Shown piece after piece: positions 33,791-44,679 of a DNA stretch of 64,000 nt. How positions within the stretch are numbered: the stretch's first letter is position 1; each line of letters starts with the position of its first letter. Below the pieces are notes generated by a model that worked only from the letters and a program-made list of their open reading frames with translations, ran no database searches and was not told the origin of the DNA. The translations under genes and the position numbers were made by a program. Source of the DNA: Naumannella cuiyingiana (GTDB lineage: Bacteria > Actinomycetota > Actinomycetes > Propionibacteriales > Propionibacteriaceae); the NCBI RefSeq assembly GCF_013408305.1, contig NZ_JACBZS010000001.1, forward strand, positions 3,429,983 through 3,493,982, in the 5' to 3' direction.

Positions 33791-34738
33791 TCAGCGGTTC
33801 AGCTCCTCGAGCAGGCCGATCACCACCGCCTCCGATTGGGCACGCGTCGCATCGTTGTTCCATTCGGTGATCGTGACCGTGTCGGCGACCCGGAGCTTCA
33901 CGCCCCAGGGCGGCATGAACTCGACGTCCTGCTCCGGCGCCACCGGCCGGGCGAGCAGGTCGCGCAGGAATCGGGCCGCCGTGCTGCGCAGCAGGGGATC
34001 GTCGGCGCCCCCGATCCGTTCGGACCTTGGAGACAGTTGCCAGCTCACCCGGTTGTCGAGGAAGCCGAGCCTGATGCTGCGCATGATGCCGATCATCGGG
34101 GTGGCAAGGGAGGTGAAGGGGATCGGGTAGATGCGCTGGTCGGGGAACACGACGACATCGACCCAGGTGAACGTGCCTGCGGAATCGCTCGCGGTGAGCC
34201 CGCGGCCGACCCGGACCCGGCCGACCGGCGCCAGCAGGGCACGATCGTCCATCCGTTCCCAGGAGGAGCGGACGCCGTACCGATCGAGTTGGACGGAGCT
34301 GGCCCCGCGATCAAGCTCCTCGTAGGCGGTCTCGACCGTGGGTCCGACCAGCTCGCCCGGCGCAGCCAGGTCCATCTCCCAGCTGAACTCGTGACCGTCG
34401 AGCGATGTGGTGAGCCGGCCCTCGGTGATGTACGGCGGAAACTGGTGGGCCTCGAGCGCGGCGCGGAAGGCCCGGGCGACCCGTGTCAGTTCGGCGAGAT
34501 CGAGATCGGGGCGAACGGTGACATTGCCGACGATCCGCGCGCGGGGAGAGCGGCGGGGGATGTGCACCCTCGCCTCGGACGAGGTGACGCCGTCGATCTC
34601 GGCGAGTGCCGTGCCGAGCCGCGAGGCGGTCGCCTCGGCCTCCGGCGCCGGTTTGGCCTCGCCGCAGCCGGCCAGCCCGGCGGCGAGAGCTGTGGCGACG
34701 GGCAGCAGCGCGACGAGCGTGCGCCGGGGCAGCGACAT
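33791..34738 (-). CDS. Putative lipoprotein of unknown function
   Basis: A 315-aa exported protein with a lipoprotein signal: SLPRRTLVALLPVATALAAGLAGC, lipobox LAGC with Cys25. The mature part mixes beta strands and helices, contains ARIVGNVTVRPDLDLAELTRVARAF-like alternating segments and shows no catalytic motif I recognise. Cell-surface location is supported by the signal; function is not. A GACACT hexamer is 6 nt before ATG. It lies 10 bp from the VOC gene that precedes it on the same strand. Confidence 0.7.
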   Translation of the reverse strand: MSLPRRTLVALLPVATALAAGLAGCGEAKPAPEAEATASRLGTALAEIDGVTSSEARVHIPRRSPRARIVGNVTVRPDLDLAELTRVARAFRAALEAHQFPPYITEGRLTTSLDGHEFSWEMDLAAPGELVGPTVETAYEELDRGASSVQLDRYGVRSSWERMDDRALLAPVGRVRVGRGLTASDSAGTFTWVDVVVFPDQRIYPIPFTSLATPMIGIMRSIRLGFLDNRVSWQLSPRSERIGGADDPLLRSTAARFLRDLLARPVAPEQDVEFMPPWGVKLRVADTVTITEWNNDATRAQSEAVVIGLLEELNR

Positions 34739-34748
34739 GGCGCCAGTG

Positions 34749-35495
34749 TCACACCGGGCGGGGTCGCCGCTCCGATGTCCACGACCGCGGGGCGGCAACC
34801 GTGAACTCGTTGCCATCGGGGTCACTCATCGCGGTCGAATCGGCCCGGTCGTCGGTGGGGGAGACCAGGGCGGCGCCGAGGGCGGTCAGCTGATCGACCT
34901 CGTCGCGTACGGATGTCTCGGTGATCAACTCGTAGCGCCAACGGTTGCGCCCGTCGCGCTCCATCAGCGGCGGGCCGCCCCAACTGATCTTGGTCCCGCC
35001 GGCAGGGGACTGGATCGCCGTTTCCTCGCCCTCGTCCCAGACCAGCGGCCAGCCGAGGGCGGCGGCCCAGAACTCCCCGACCGCGCGGGTGCCGTCGCAG
35101 GCGAGCGCGCCGATGCGGTCGGTCCGCGCGAGGAAGGTGTTCCAGTGCGGGGTTACGCAGAACTCGTTGCCCTCGGGGTCGGCCAGCACATCGTGCACGG
35201 CGTCGGGGCCCTGTCCGAAGTCGATCAAGGTCGCGCCGAGCCCGAGCGCCCGGGTCACCGTCTGTTTCTGGTCATCGAGCGAGGTGCTGGTCAGATCGAA
35301 GTGGGCCCAGTTGGGAACGCGCTTGGCGCGTGCGGTGGGTTCGAACCGGATGGCCAGCTCGCGGTCGTCACGGGCCGGCAGAGTCAGCCGGGCGGCGTCG
35401 CTGATCAGGTCGCGTCGGAGCAGGGCGGCCCAGAACCTTGCGAGCAGCGCGGGGTCGTTGGCGTCGATGATCACGGCGAGGCGGGTGCGGGCCAC
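34749..35495 (-). CDS. VOC-family protein, two glyoxalase-like domains
   Basis: A 248-aa protein with two tandem VOC modules: the first ends HDVLADPEGNEFCV near residue 118 and the second ends TAMSDPDGNEFTV near residue 230. The domain duplication gives the full four-module VOC fold in one chain, as in dioxygenase- or resistance-type members, but the metal ligands are not clear. GTG 35495 has TACCCT 6 nt upstream (35502-35507). It is related to, though not a close copy of, the single-domain VOC protein at 33379. Confidence 0.82.
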   Translation of the reverse strand: MARTRLAVIIDANDPALLARFWAALLRRDLISDAARLTLPARDDRELAIRFEPTARAKRVPNWAHFDLTSTSLDDQKQTVTRALGLGATLIDFGQGPDAVHDVLADPEGNEFCVTPHWNTFLARTDRIGALACDGTRAVGEFWAAALGWPLVWDEGEETAIQSPAGGTKISWGGPPLMERDGRNRWRYELITETSVRDEVDQLTALGAALVSPTDDRADSTAMSDPDGNEFTVAAPRSWTSERRPRPV

Positions 35496-35552
35496 GAGCC
35501 GAGGGTACGCCCGTGCCCGCGTGCCGGGTAGCCTGCCAGCAATGAGGTGGCG

Positions 35553-36041
35553 ATGAGGTGGCAGGCCCGGGAAGATCGAACGTGGCTCGGCGGCGAGGTG
35601 GCGATGCGGATGTCCGCCACGCCGGATCGCGTGTGGGCGCTGGTCAGTGACGTGACACGGATCGGCGAGTTCTCCCCGGAGACGTTCGAGGCGCGCTGGA
35701 CTCGCGGCTCGACCGGCCCGGCGGTCGGCGCGACCTTCAGTGGGCACGTGCGCCGCAACGGGATCGGGCCGACCTACTGGACGCCGTGCACCGTGATCAG
35801 GTGCGAACCATTGCGGGTCTTCGAGTTTTCGGTCGGCACCGAGCGGGTCACCGTGAACAACTGGGGCTACCGGATCGAACCCGACGGCGACGACGGCTCC
35901 GTCGTCACCGAGTACTTCCGGCTGGAGCCGACGGTGGCCGTCCGTGCGTACTGGCTGTTGTTCGGGCGGGCACGACGGCGGACCAACGAGCGGGGGATGA
36001 GGCAGACGCTCGAACGCATGAGCGCGGTCCTGGAGCGGTAG
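35553..36041 (+). CDS. SRPBCC-family protein
   Basis: A 162-aa START/Bet v1-like protein: VAMRMSATPDRVWALVSDVTRIGEFSPE is the standard SRPBCC opening, and the strands NNWGYRIEPDGDDGSVVTEYF and a long C-terminal helix (RTNERGMRQTLERMSAVL) complete the fold. These proteins hold hydrophobic ligands or act as polyketide cyclase-like enzymes. ATG 35553 overlaps the TGA of an upstream 4-codon frame (ATG AGG TGG CGA TGA from 35542), part of a duplicated ATGAGGTGGC. It is the last chromosomal-style gene before the accessory island. Confidence 0.82.
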   Translation: MRWQAREDRTWLGGEVAMRMSATPDRVWALVSDVTRIGEFSPETFEARWTRGSTGPAVGATFSGHVRRNGIGPTYWTPCTVIRCEPLRVFEFSVGTERVTVNNWGYRIEPDGDDGSVVTEYFRLEPTVAVRAYWLLFGRARRRTNERGMRQTLERMSAVLER

Positions 36042-36149
36042 CCGGAACCGGCCCGGCGGTCGTTACTGGACAGCCTGCGTATCAAGTTCCGGACGTGTCA
36101 AGATTGCGTATGCGGGAACGAAGCCGACATCGACCTCGGCTGAGGCCCG

Positions 36150-36410
36150 ATGTGTGGTTGTTGCGCGGCTGACTGCCCGGACGTGCATGGCGAGGGCGGC
36201 AAGACCTGGCGCAGGGGCTACTGGGTTAGCCCCGTGCCCTGGCGGCTCGGTTGGGAACTTCACGTGGACGGTGTCGGCGTCACCCAGCGCGCCGAACTCG
36301 CAGACGCCGAGGAGACCACTCGCGACTTCCTGACCTCGATGGGTCGCAACGACGCCTCGACCACACGGATCCATGTTCTTCAACCGGTAGAGACGTCTGC
36401 GAACAGCTAA
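36150..36410 (+). CDS. HicB-like antitoxin-fold small protein, possibly decayed
   Basis: An 86-aa frame whose C-terminal half (GWELHVDGVGVTQ, then AELADAEETTRDFLTSMG) has the beta-beta-alpha look of actinobacterial HicB/DUF1902-like antitoxins. The N-terminal third is Cys-rich (CGCC, then a lone Cys) and unlike HicB. The same frame is open upstream with another Cys cluster (CQDCVC) until interrupted by TGA at 36141-36143, so a longer zinc-ribbon plus HicB-like protein may have been split. No HicA toxin gene is visible. A GTG at 36234 would give only the HicB-like part. Treat as a probable remnant. Confidence 0.4.
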   Translation: MCGCCAADCPDVHGEGGKTWRRGYWVSPVPWRLGWELHVDGVGVTQRAELADAEETTRDFLTSMGRNDASTTRIHVLQPVETSANS

Positions 36411-36881
36411 TCGAAAGGTCATTCGTTGTGAGCTTGCGTGATCCGGCGGAAGGTACGGCCACAAGGCTGCCGACGGGAGATGAGTCACGGTCACTGCGTA
36501 CGGACGGGGCCAAGAACCCGTTGAGTCAGGCTCGGCTGTGATGGCCGTGGTCGGAGGTGATGCTTCGTGAGTGGAAGGAGATCCGGCGACGCCGTCGACC
36601 AGAGGCGGCCGGCCCGAGAACAGGACGTAAAGAGCGATGTAGCGTCCCGGCCGCGGCCGGAGCGCGCATTGGGCCACGCGGCGTGCTGACGTCCGCGCGG
36701 GCTCTGGCGGGGCGATGTGAGTGCGCCGACCGCCGCAATCGCGTGCCATGACGACACCCCATTCCTGGTGCCCGGGAAGCGTGGTTGCAGCGGCATAGGG
36801 TCAGTCCACGCTTCGTCGTCGGACTGTCACCGCTCCGTGCGAGGCTTACAGCACGAGAGCAGCCTTCCCGAAGGAGCATCC
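36411..36881 (+). other. Gene-poor gap before the OLD-family gene
   Basis: About 470 bp with no frame showing family resemblance or consistent codon use. A 37-codon frame beginning GTG 36427 (MSLRDPAEGTATRL...) has a weak AAAGG site and is not supported enough to call. The composition differs from the flanking chromosome, with more mixed third positions. It may hold the promoter of the defence gene and debris of the island. Confidence 0.5.
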
Positions 36882-38822
36882 ATGCGTCTGACCCGGGCAC
36901 GCATCACCAACTTCAAGTCCGTCCTGGACTCCGAATGGTTCACGTTCGATGACCTCACCTGCCTGGTCGGCAAGAACGAGAGCGGTAAGACCGCGCTGCT
37001 GGAGGCGCTGGAGAAGCTGAACTCGGTCCGGCCCGAGCGGGCTGACTTGTCCGAGACGAGCTATCCGCGGATGAACTGGTCCGAATATGAGGAGTCCGAA
37101 GACGTCGACGTGGCGTTGACGACGGAGTGGGAGCTCGACGACGACGAGTATGCCGAGGTCATGGCCATGGCCGGCTCCGCTGAGGCGGTCACCTCCCGCA
37201 AGGTCGTCGTTGCGAAGAACTACGACAACAAGCTCACCTGGACCGTCCCAGTGGACCTGGCGGAGGCGGTCAGCCACGCCGTCGAGAACTCCGGACTGTC
37301 CGAGCAGGAGAAGCAGGAGCTGTCGGAAGCAGGCGACACGGCCGAGCTGCTGGCCACGCTCAAGAATGTCGGGGAGCCGTCGCCGCAGCAGGAGGCCTTG
37401 CTCAAAGAGCTCACCGAACGCTGGCCGAAGGGCGGCGTCCAGTCCACCGTTCGTGGCTATCTCGAAGATCGGCTGCCGAAGTTCGTCTACTACGACCAAT
37501 ACGATCGACTGCCGGGCAGGGTGTCGCTGGACCAGCTGCTCGCCGCGAAGGCGAACGGCACGCTTGAGCAGCTGACGGGATCGCAGGTATTCCTCGCGCT
37601 GCTGTCGATGGTCGGCTCGACGCCGGAGGCGATCAACCAGATCGCGACCTCCGAGGAGCTCATCAGCAAGCTCGAGGGCGTGCAGACGCGCCTGTCGAAA
37701 AAGATCTTCAAGTACTGGTCGCAGAACCGGCACCTGAAGGTCCGGTTCCGGTTCGACCAGGCCAGCCCTGGTGACCCAGCGCCGTTCAACAGCGGCAAGG
37801 TTTTCCAGACCCGCATCGAGAACACCCGGCACGAGGCGACGATCCGGCTCGACGAGCGCAGCACCGGATTTATCTGGTTCTTCTCCTTCCTGGTGTGGTT
37901 CTCTGAGGTGCAGAAGCAGCACGGCGACAACCTCGTGGTGCTGCTGGACGAGCCCGGCCTGACCCTGCACGCACGCGCGCAGGAGGACCTGCTGCGATAC
38001 ATCCGCGAGGAGCTCCTGCCCAGGTACCAGGTCGTCTACACCACCCACTCGCCGTTCATGGTCGACGCCGCCAACCTGCTCAGCTGCCGCACCGTCGAGG
38101 ACGCTACCGGGCCGAACGAGGAGGTCCTCGGGACCAAGGTCGGCGACCAGGTCCTGTCCACGGACGGGGACACCCTGTTCCCGCTGCAGGCGGCCCTGGG
38201 CTACGACCTGACGCAGACGCTGTTCGTCGGGGAGCACTGCCTTCTCGTGGAGGGGCCCTCGGACCTGCTGTACATCCAATGGGCCTGCGATCAGCTGCGC
38301 CAGCAGGGCCGAACCCCGCTCGACTCGCGCTGGACGGTCACCCCGTGCGGCGGCATCACCAAGGTCCCAAGCTTCCTGGCGCTCTTCGGCGGCAGCAAGC
38401 TGCACGTCGCGGTTCTGACCGACCACGGTGCCGGCGACAAGAAAAAGGTCCGCGACCTACGCGAGTCGGACCTTCTGCGGGACGGGCACGTCTTCAGCGC
38501 CGACATGTTCGCTGAAGGAGGCCCCGGCGAGGCCGACGTGGAGGACATCATCGGCCGCGACGGCTACCTCCAACTGGTCAAGGCGACCTACGGCCTCACC
38601 GTGAAGCAGACGCTTCCGAAGAAGGCACCGGCCGACGCGCCAGGACGTGTCACGGTCGAGGTCGAGGACCACTTCCGGACACTGCCGGGCGCCGTGGACG
38701 AGTACGGGCACTTCGGCCCGTCGCGCTACCTCATCGAGCATCCGGACGTGCTGGGCACGCACGCCGCGGACGCGCTCGACCGTTTCGAATCACTGTTCAA
38801 GGCGCTCAACGCGCTGCTGTGA
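36882..38822 (+). CDS. OLD-family ATPase with C-terminal TOPRIM nuclease, likely phage defence
   Basis: A 646-aa protein with an ABC/SMC-like ATPase split by a coiled-coil-rich insertion (about 95-245). Walker A is GKNESGKT near residue 28 and Walker B is VVLLDEPG near residue 352; THSPFMVD is the H-loop region. The C-terminal TOPRIM starts at LLVEGPSDLLYI with its invariant Glu and continues to AVLTDHGAGD, supplying the acidic metal site. This is OLD layout. Class 2 OLD (GajA) pairs with a UvrD-like helicase; none is present, so class 1 or a single-gene system is likelier. ATG follows AAGGAG with a 6-nt spacer. It lies in an island with integrase debris. Confidence 0.85.
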   Translation: MRLTRARITNFKSVLDSEWFTFDDLTCLVGKNESGKTALLEALEKLNSVRPERADLSETSYPRMNWSEYEESEDVDVALTTEWELDDDEYAEVMAMAGSAEAVTSRKVVVAKNYDNKLTWTVPVDLAEAVSHAVENSGLSEQEKQELSEAGDTAELLATLKNVGEPSPQQEALLKELTERWPKGGVQSTVRGYLEDRLPKFVYYDQYDRLPGRVSLDQLLAAKANGTLEQLTGSQVFLALLSMVGSTPEAINQIATSEELISKLEGVQTRLSKKIFKYWSQNRHLKVRFRFDQASPGDPAPFNSGKVFQTRIENTRHEATIRLDERSTGFIWFFSFLVWFSEVQKQHGDNLVVLLDEPGLTLHARAQEDLLRYIREELLPRYQVVYTTHSPFMVDAANLLSCRTVEDATGPNEEVLGTKVGDQVLSTDGDTLFPLQAALGYDLTQTLFVGEHCLLVEGPSDLLYIQWACDQLRQQGRTPLDSRWTVTPCGGITKVPSFLALFGGSKLHVAVLTDHGAGDKKKVRDLRESDLLRDGHVFSADMFAEGGPGEADVEDIIGRDGYLQLVKATYGLTVKQTLPKKAPADAPGRVTVEVEDHFRTLPGAVDEYGHFGPSRYLIEHPDVLGTHAADALDRFESLFKALNALL

Positions 38823-38879
38823 CAGGCCCGCCAATGTCACGCAGCATCATGACCGGGAGCCCCGTCCATCGACGCGACG

Positions 38880-39047
38880 TCACGGGGAAGCAATGCGTCG
38901 TCCGGCGTAGCGAGCCCACGGCTCGGCGGCTTTGTTGGCGTGGAGGAAGGCGACCTGGTGGCTGTAGCCGAGTGTGTCGGCGACGAGCGAGGGTGGGCAC
39001 TCGAGCACGAGTTCACCGATTGCTCGATTTCGTGCGCTCAACGCAGG
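38880..39047 (-). pseudogene. Decayed C-terminus of a recombinase-like protein
   Basis: On the minus strand an open stretch of 55 codons reads LSARNRAIGELVLECPPSLV, then ADTLGYSHQVAFLHANKAAE and PWARYAGRR, ending at TGA (38880-38882). This is the typical C-terminal tail of actinobacterial XerC/D-like site-specific recombinase-related proteins (a LVLE.PP..VAD.LGY motif and a W.RYA ending). It has no start codon, the frame is closed upstream by TGA at 39048-39050, and no further integrase sequence could be followed, so it is a remnant. It directly follows the OLD-family gene on the opposite strand and supports past mobility. Confidence 0.55.
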
Positions 39048-39382
39048 TCATCGGCGTGTCGTTACCAAGGCGCCGGCAGTCTCACTCGCCAGCGTCTGGG
39101 CTATCGCAGTCCTGCTCCGTCATTCGAGAGCAGCTGTTTGCGCAGGTTAGGACCTTAGTGGCCGCTGACGCCGGGGTAGTGGCATGCAGCGAGCCAGATG
39201 ATTCATCTGATGCACTACGCACACTATCGTAATGTCATAATGTGGCTTATCGGACCAGCATCGTGGTCGCGGTGATAAGGGTTCGGTAAGAGGCTGACCA
39301 TGCGGTTGCGTCGTACCGAACTGGTCGGCAGCGTGGGCGCCAGCGACGATCAAGCTACGGAAGCGCCTGTGAGGTGAAAGCG
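39048..39382. other. Gap without a recognisable gene in the island
   Basis: About 335 bp. Same-frame codons upstream of the recombinase remnant (RTAIAQTLASETAGALV) hint that its decay continues here, but stops interrupt every frame. The sequence is less GC-rich than the chromosome, with AT-rich runs near 39190-39240. Confidence 0.5.
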
Positions 39383-39508
39383 ATGTCAGTCGGGATATGG
39401 TCACTGCTTTGGGTGTGGGCAGCCATGATTGTGGGGCTCATCGCGGTGGTGCTCGCTGGTGGGCTGATCTTGCTGGCCCGGCGGCACCGACCTCGTCGGC
39501 CCGATTGA
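39383..39508 (+). CDS. 41-aa single-helix membrane peptide
   Basis: ATG 39383 to TGA 39508 encodes a short protein with one hydrophobic helix (residues 5-32, core IVGLIAVVLAGGLILLA) and a basic tail RRHRPRRPD, so Nin/Cin topology is expected by the positive-inside rule. GAGGTGAAAGCG provides a ribosome site with an 8-nt spacer. It lies at the right edge of the island. Such peptides can be toxins or leader-type membrane proteins, but nothing ties it to a partner. Confidence 0.5.
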   Translation: MSVGIWSLLWVWAAMIVGLIAVVLAGGLILLARRHRPRRPD

Positions 39509-39545
39509 GTGCCCTTCGGCGGGCAGAGTCCACGCAGCGGGTGTG

Positions 39546-40760
39546 TCAGGCGACCATGCCGTGCGGATCGATCACATACTTGCGCGCGACGCCCTGATCG
39601 AAGCTGGCATAGCCTTCCGGGGCCTCGTCCAGCGTGATCACGGTCGCGTTCACCGCCTTCCCGATGTCGGCCTTGTCGCTCAAGATCATGTTCATCAGCT
39701 TCCGGTTGTACTGCTTCACCGGGCACTGGCCGGTCACGAAGTAGTTCGACTTGGACCAGCCGAGGCCCAACCGCACGCCGAGCGTTCCTTCCTTGGCGGC
39801 GTCGTCGACGGCACCGGGGTCGCCGGTGACGTAGAGGCCGGGAATGCCGATCCCTGCGCCCGCCCGCGCGATGGTCATCGCGTCGTTGAGCACAGTCGCG
39901 GGCGCCTCCGCGGCGCCCTCGCCGTGGCCGCGCGCCTCGAATCCGACCGCGTCCACGGCCGCGTCCACGACCGGCTCGCCGACGATGTCGGCCACCTTGT
40001 CGCCCAACTCCCCTTCGCTGGTCAGGTCGATCCCGACACAGCCGAACGATTCGGCCTGGCGCAGCCGCTCGGGATTCATGTCACCGACCATCACCACCGA
40101 CGCGCCGAGCAACTGCGCGGCGTACGCGGCGGCCAGCCCGACGGGCCCGGCGCCGGCGACATAGACCGTCGAGCCCGTCGTCGTGCCGGCGGTGATCGCG
40201 CCGTGATAGCCGGTCGGGAAGATGTCGGACAGCATCGTCAGGTCCAAGATCTTCTCCAGGGCCTGATCGCGGTCGGGGAACTTCAGCAGGTTGAAGTCGG
40301 CGTACGGCACCATCACATAGTCCGCCTGCCCGCCGATCCAGCCGCCCATGTCCACGTAGCCGTACGCGGCACCGGGCCTTGCCGGATTGACGTTCAGGCA
40401 GATCCCGGTCTTGCCCTCGTTGCACAGCCGACACCGACCGCAGGCGATGTTGAACGGCGTCGAGACGATGTCGCCCTTCTTGACGAAGAGCACGTCCTCC
40501 CCGGTCTCGACGACCTCACCGGTGATCTCGTGCCCGAGCGTCTGCCCCACGGGCGCGGTGGTACGCCCGCGCACCATGTGTTGGTCGGAGCCGCAGATGT
40601 TGGTGGTGACCAGCTTGAGAATGACCGCGTGTGGGGCCTTCTGTGCGATACCGAAGTGACTCGCGACCTCCTCGGGGATCTCCAGCTTCGGGTAGTCGAT
40701 CGACTCGACCGCCACCTTCCCGGGACCCTGGTACACGACGACGCGGTTGGAGTCAGCCAT
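39546..40760 (-). CDS. fdhA: Glutathione-independent formaldehyde dehydrogenase
   Basis: NAD-dependent oxidation of formaldehyde (or dismutation) by a zinc MDR enzyme of 404 aa. It has CGSDQHMVRGRT and GHEITGEVV (catalytic zinc), the four-Cys structural zinc loop ACGRCRLCNEGKTGIC, and the long insertion NVNPARPGAAYGYVDMGGW typical of Pseudomonas-type FdhA over ordinary alcohol dehydrogenases. The Rossmann site is VYVAGAGPVGLAAA. ATG is preceded by GGAAAGGATGAGTC. It is the first intact chromosomal gene right of the island. Confidence 0.9.
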   Translation of the reverse strand: MADSNRVVVYQGPGKVAVESIDYPKLEIPEEVASHFGIAQKAPHAVILKLVTTNICGSDQHMVRGRTTAPVGQTLGHEITGEVVETGEDVLFVKKGDIVSTPFNIACGRCRLCNEGKTGICLNVNPARPGAAYGYVDMGGWIGGQADYVMVPYADFNLLKFPDRDQALEKILDLTMLSDIFPTGYHGAITAGTTTGSTVYVAGAGPVGLAAAYAAQLLGASVVMVGDMNPERLRQAESFGCVGIDLTSEGELGDKVADIVGEPVVDAAVDAVGFEARGHGEGAAEAPATVLNDAMTIARAGAGIGIPGLYVTGDPGAVDDAAKEGTLGVRLGLGWSKSNYFVTGQCPVKQYNRKLMNMILSDKADIGKAVNATVITLDEAPEGYASFDQGVARKYVIDPHGMVA

Positions 40761-40812
40761 GACTCATCCTTTCCTCGGATGACTCCACAATGCGCCGACA
40801 TCGACGCTCTGG

Positions 40813-43200
<2,388 letters not shown>

Positions 43201-43234
43201 TGCTCTCCCGTCCCTGACTCGGCCGCGCTCGACT

Positions 43235-44662
43235 CTAGTCGACCGTCAACGGTCCCGGCGCTGGTTGCCGCGGGTGAGGTTCGTCGCCGACCGCGGCCTG
43301 GGCCTGCCACAGCTCGCGCTTCAACTGCTCGCGGATCTCGCCGTAGGCGGGGTCGTGGTACACGTTGTGCAGCTCGTCCGGGTCGTTCGCCAGGTCGTAG
43401 AGCTCCCATTCGGGCGGGTAGGTGTAGGGGCCGGAGCCCGGGACCCCCAGGCCGTCGTTGTAGAAGTAGATGATCTTGTAGCGTTCCGTGCGCAGGCCAT
43501 AGTGCGCCAGGACGTGATGGTCGGAGGAGTCGTTCTCCCAGTACCGGTAGTACAGGCCGTCGCGGGCCGGCTCCGGCGTACCTGGCGCGAGATCGCGCCA
43601 GAAGCTTCTCCCCTGCATCCGCGGATCCGGCTGGACCCCGGCCGCCTCCAGCAGGGTCCGGGCGAAGTCGACATTGGCGACCATCTCGCCCGATTCGGTG
43701 CCCGCCGCGATCGCCCTGGGGTAGCTGATCAGGAACGGCATCCGCAGCGACTCCTCGTACATGAATCGCTTGTCGAACCAGCCGTGCTCGCCGATGAAGT
43801 AGCCCTGGTCGGAGGTGTAGATCACGATCGTGTCGTCGAACTGGTCGCGGTCGTCGAGCCAGTCGATCAGCCGGCCTACGTTGTCGTCGACGGATGCGAT
43901 CACCGCCAGGTAGTCCTCCATGAACCGCTGGTACTTCCACGCCGCCAGATCGGAATAGCTCAGCCCCTCCGGCGGATCGATCTTGAGATCGTCGCGGCGC
44001 AGGTAGTCGGCGACCCGCATCGTCGCATGGTGGGCGGCAACGCTCCTGGTGTCGTAGTCGTCATCGAAGGTGTCCGGCAGCGGAATCGGGTCGGCATACA
44101 TCCCGGCGTGCTTCGCGTCCGGCTCCCAGGGACTGTGCGGCGCCTTGTGATGAACGAGCAGGCACCACGGTTCGTCGGGAGCCTGGCTGTCGAGCCACCC
44201 GATGCCGAGATCGGTGATCACGTCGGTCACATATCCGGTCTCGGTGCGTTCGCCCGCCGCGGTGCGGAACCGCGGGTCGACGTACTCCCCCTGGCCGAGC
44301 AAGACGTCCCAGTAGTCGAAGCCCTGTGGGTCATGCGCCTCGCCGTGCCCCAGATGCCACTTGCCGACGAGCCCGGTGCGATATCCGTCCTCCTTCAGCC
44401 GGGAGACGAAGGTCGGCTGCGACGCGTCCATCGGTATCGCGAGCGTCAGCACCCCGTTCACGTGGCTGTAGGTGCCGGTCAGGATGCTCGCCCGGCTCGG
44501 GGCGCAGATGGCGTTGGTGCAGAAGCAGGAGTCCAACCGGGCACCCCGGCGAGCGATCTCGTCGATCCGGGGAGTGGCATTCACCACCGATCCGTACGCC
44601 CCGATCGCGCGAGCGGCATGATCGTCGCTCATGATCAACAAGATGTTCGGTCGGGTACGCAT
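43235..44662 (-). CDS. Cytoplasmic type I sulfatase of the sugar locus
   Basis: A 475-aa alkaline-phosphatase-fold sulfatase. NILLIMSDDH supplies the first metal Asp pair, CAPSRASILTG contains Cys53 of the C-x-P-S-R formylglycine motif, GKWHLGH the active-site Lys/His, and SDQGYFIGEHG the second metal site. No signal peptide precedes MRTRPN, so it is predicted to desulfate a substrate after import. ATG 44662 has GGAGAGGGCCCTG upstream; a GTG at 44683 overlaps the permease stop. It is fourth in the leftward ABC transporter operon. A formylglycine-generating enzyme is not in the window. Related phosphodiesterases are excluded by the Cys. Confidence 0.88.
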   Translation of the reverse strand: MRTRPNILLIMSDDHAARAIGAYGSVVNATPRIDEIARRGARLDSCFCTNAICAPSRASILTGTYSHVNGVLTLAIPMDASQPTFVSRLKEDGYRTGLVGKWHLGHGEAHDPQGFDYWDVLLGQGEYVDPRFRTAAGERTETGYVTDVITDLGIGWLDSQAPDEPWCLLVHHKAPHSPWEPDAKHAGMYADPIPLPDTFDDDYDTRSVAAHHATMRVADYLRRDDLKIDPPEGLSYSDLAAWKYQRFMEDYLAVIASVDDNVGRLIDWLDDRDQFDDTIVIYTSDQGYFIGEHGWFDKRFMYEESLRMPFLISYPRAIAAGTESGEMVANVDFARTLLEAAGVQPDPRMQGRSFWRDLAPGTPEPARDGLYYRYWENDSSDHHVLAHYGLRTERYKIIYFYNDGLGVPGSGPYTYPPEWELYDLANDPDELHNVYHDPAYGEIREQLKRELWQAQAAVGDEPHPRQPAPGPLTVD

Positions 44663-44679
44663 CAGGGCCCTCTCCGTGG

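Noticed and set aside
36063..36749. A 228-codon minus-strand frame over the HicB-like region
   Set aside because: No domain, low-complexity sequence, no ribosome site, and antisense to the better-supported HicB-like segment.
36882..38822. Gabija (GajA) identity for the OLD-family protein
   Set aside because: The defining UvrD-like helicase gene gajB is absent on both sides, so only the broader OLD family is claimed.
43235..44662. Phosphonate monoester hydrolase or phosphodiesterase identity for the sulfatase
   Set aside because: The C-A-P-S-R formylglycine motif and the sugar-operon context favour sulfatase, although some hydrolases of this fold share the motif.
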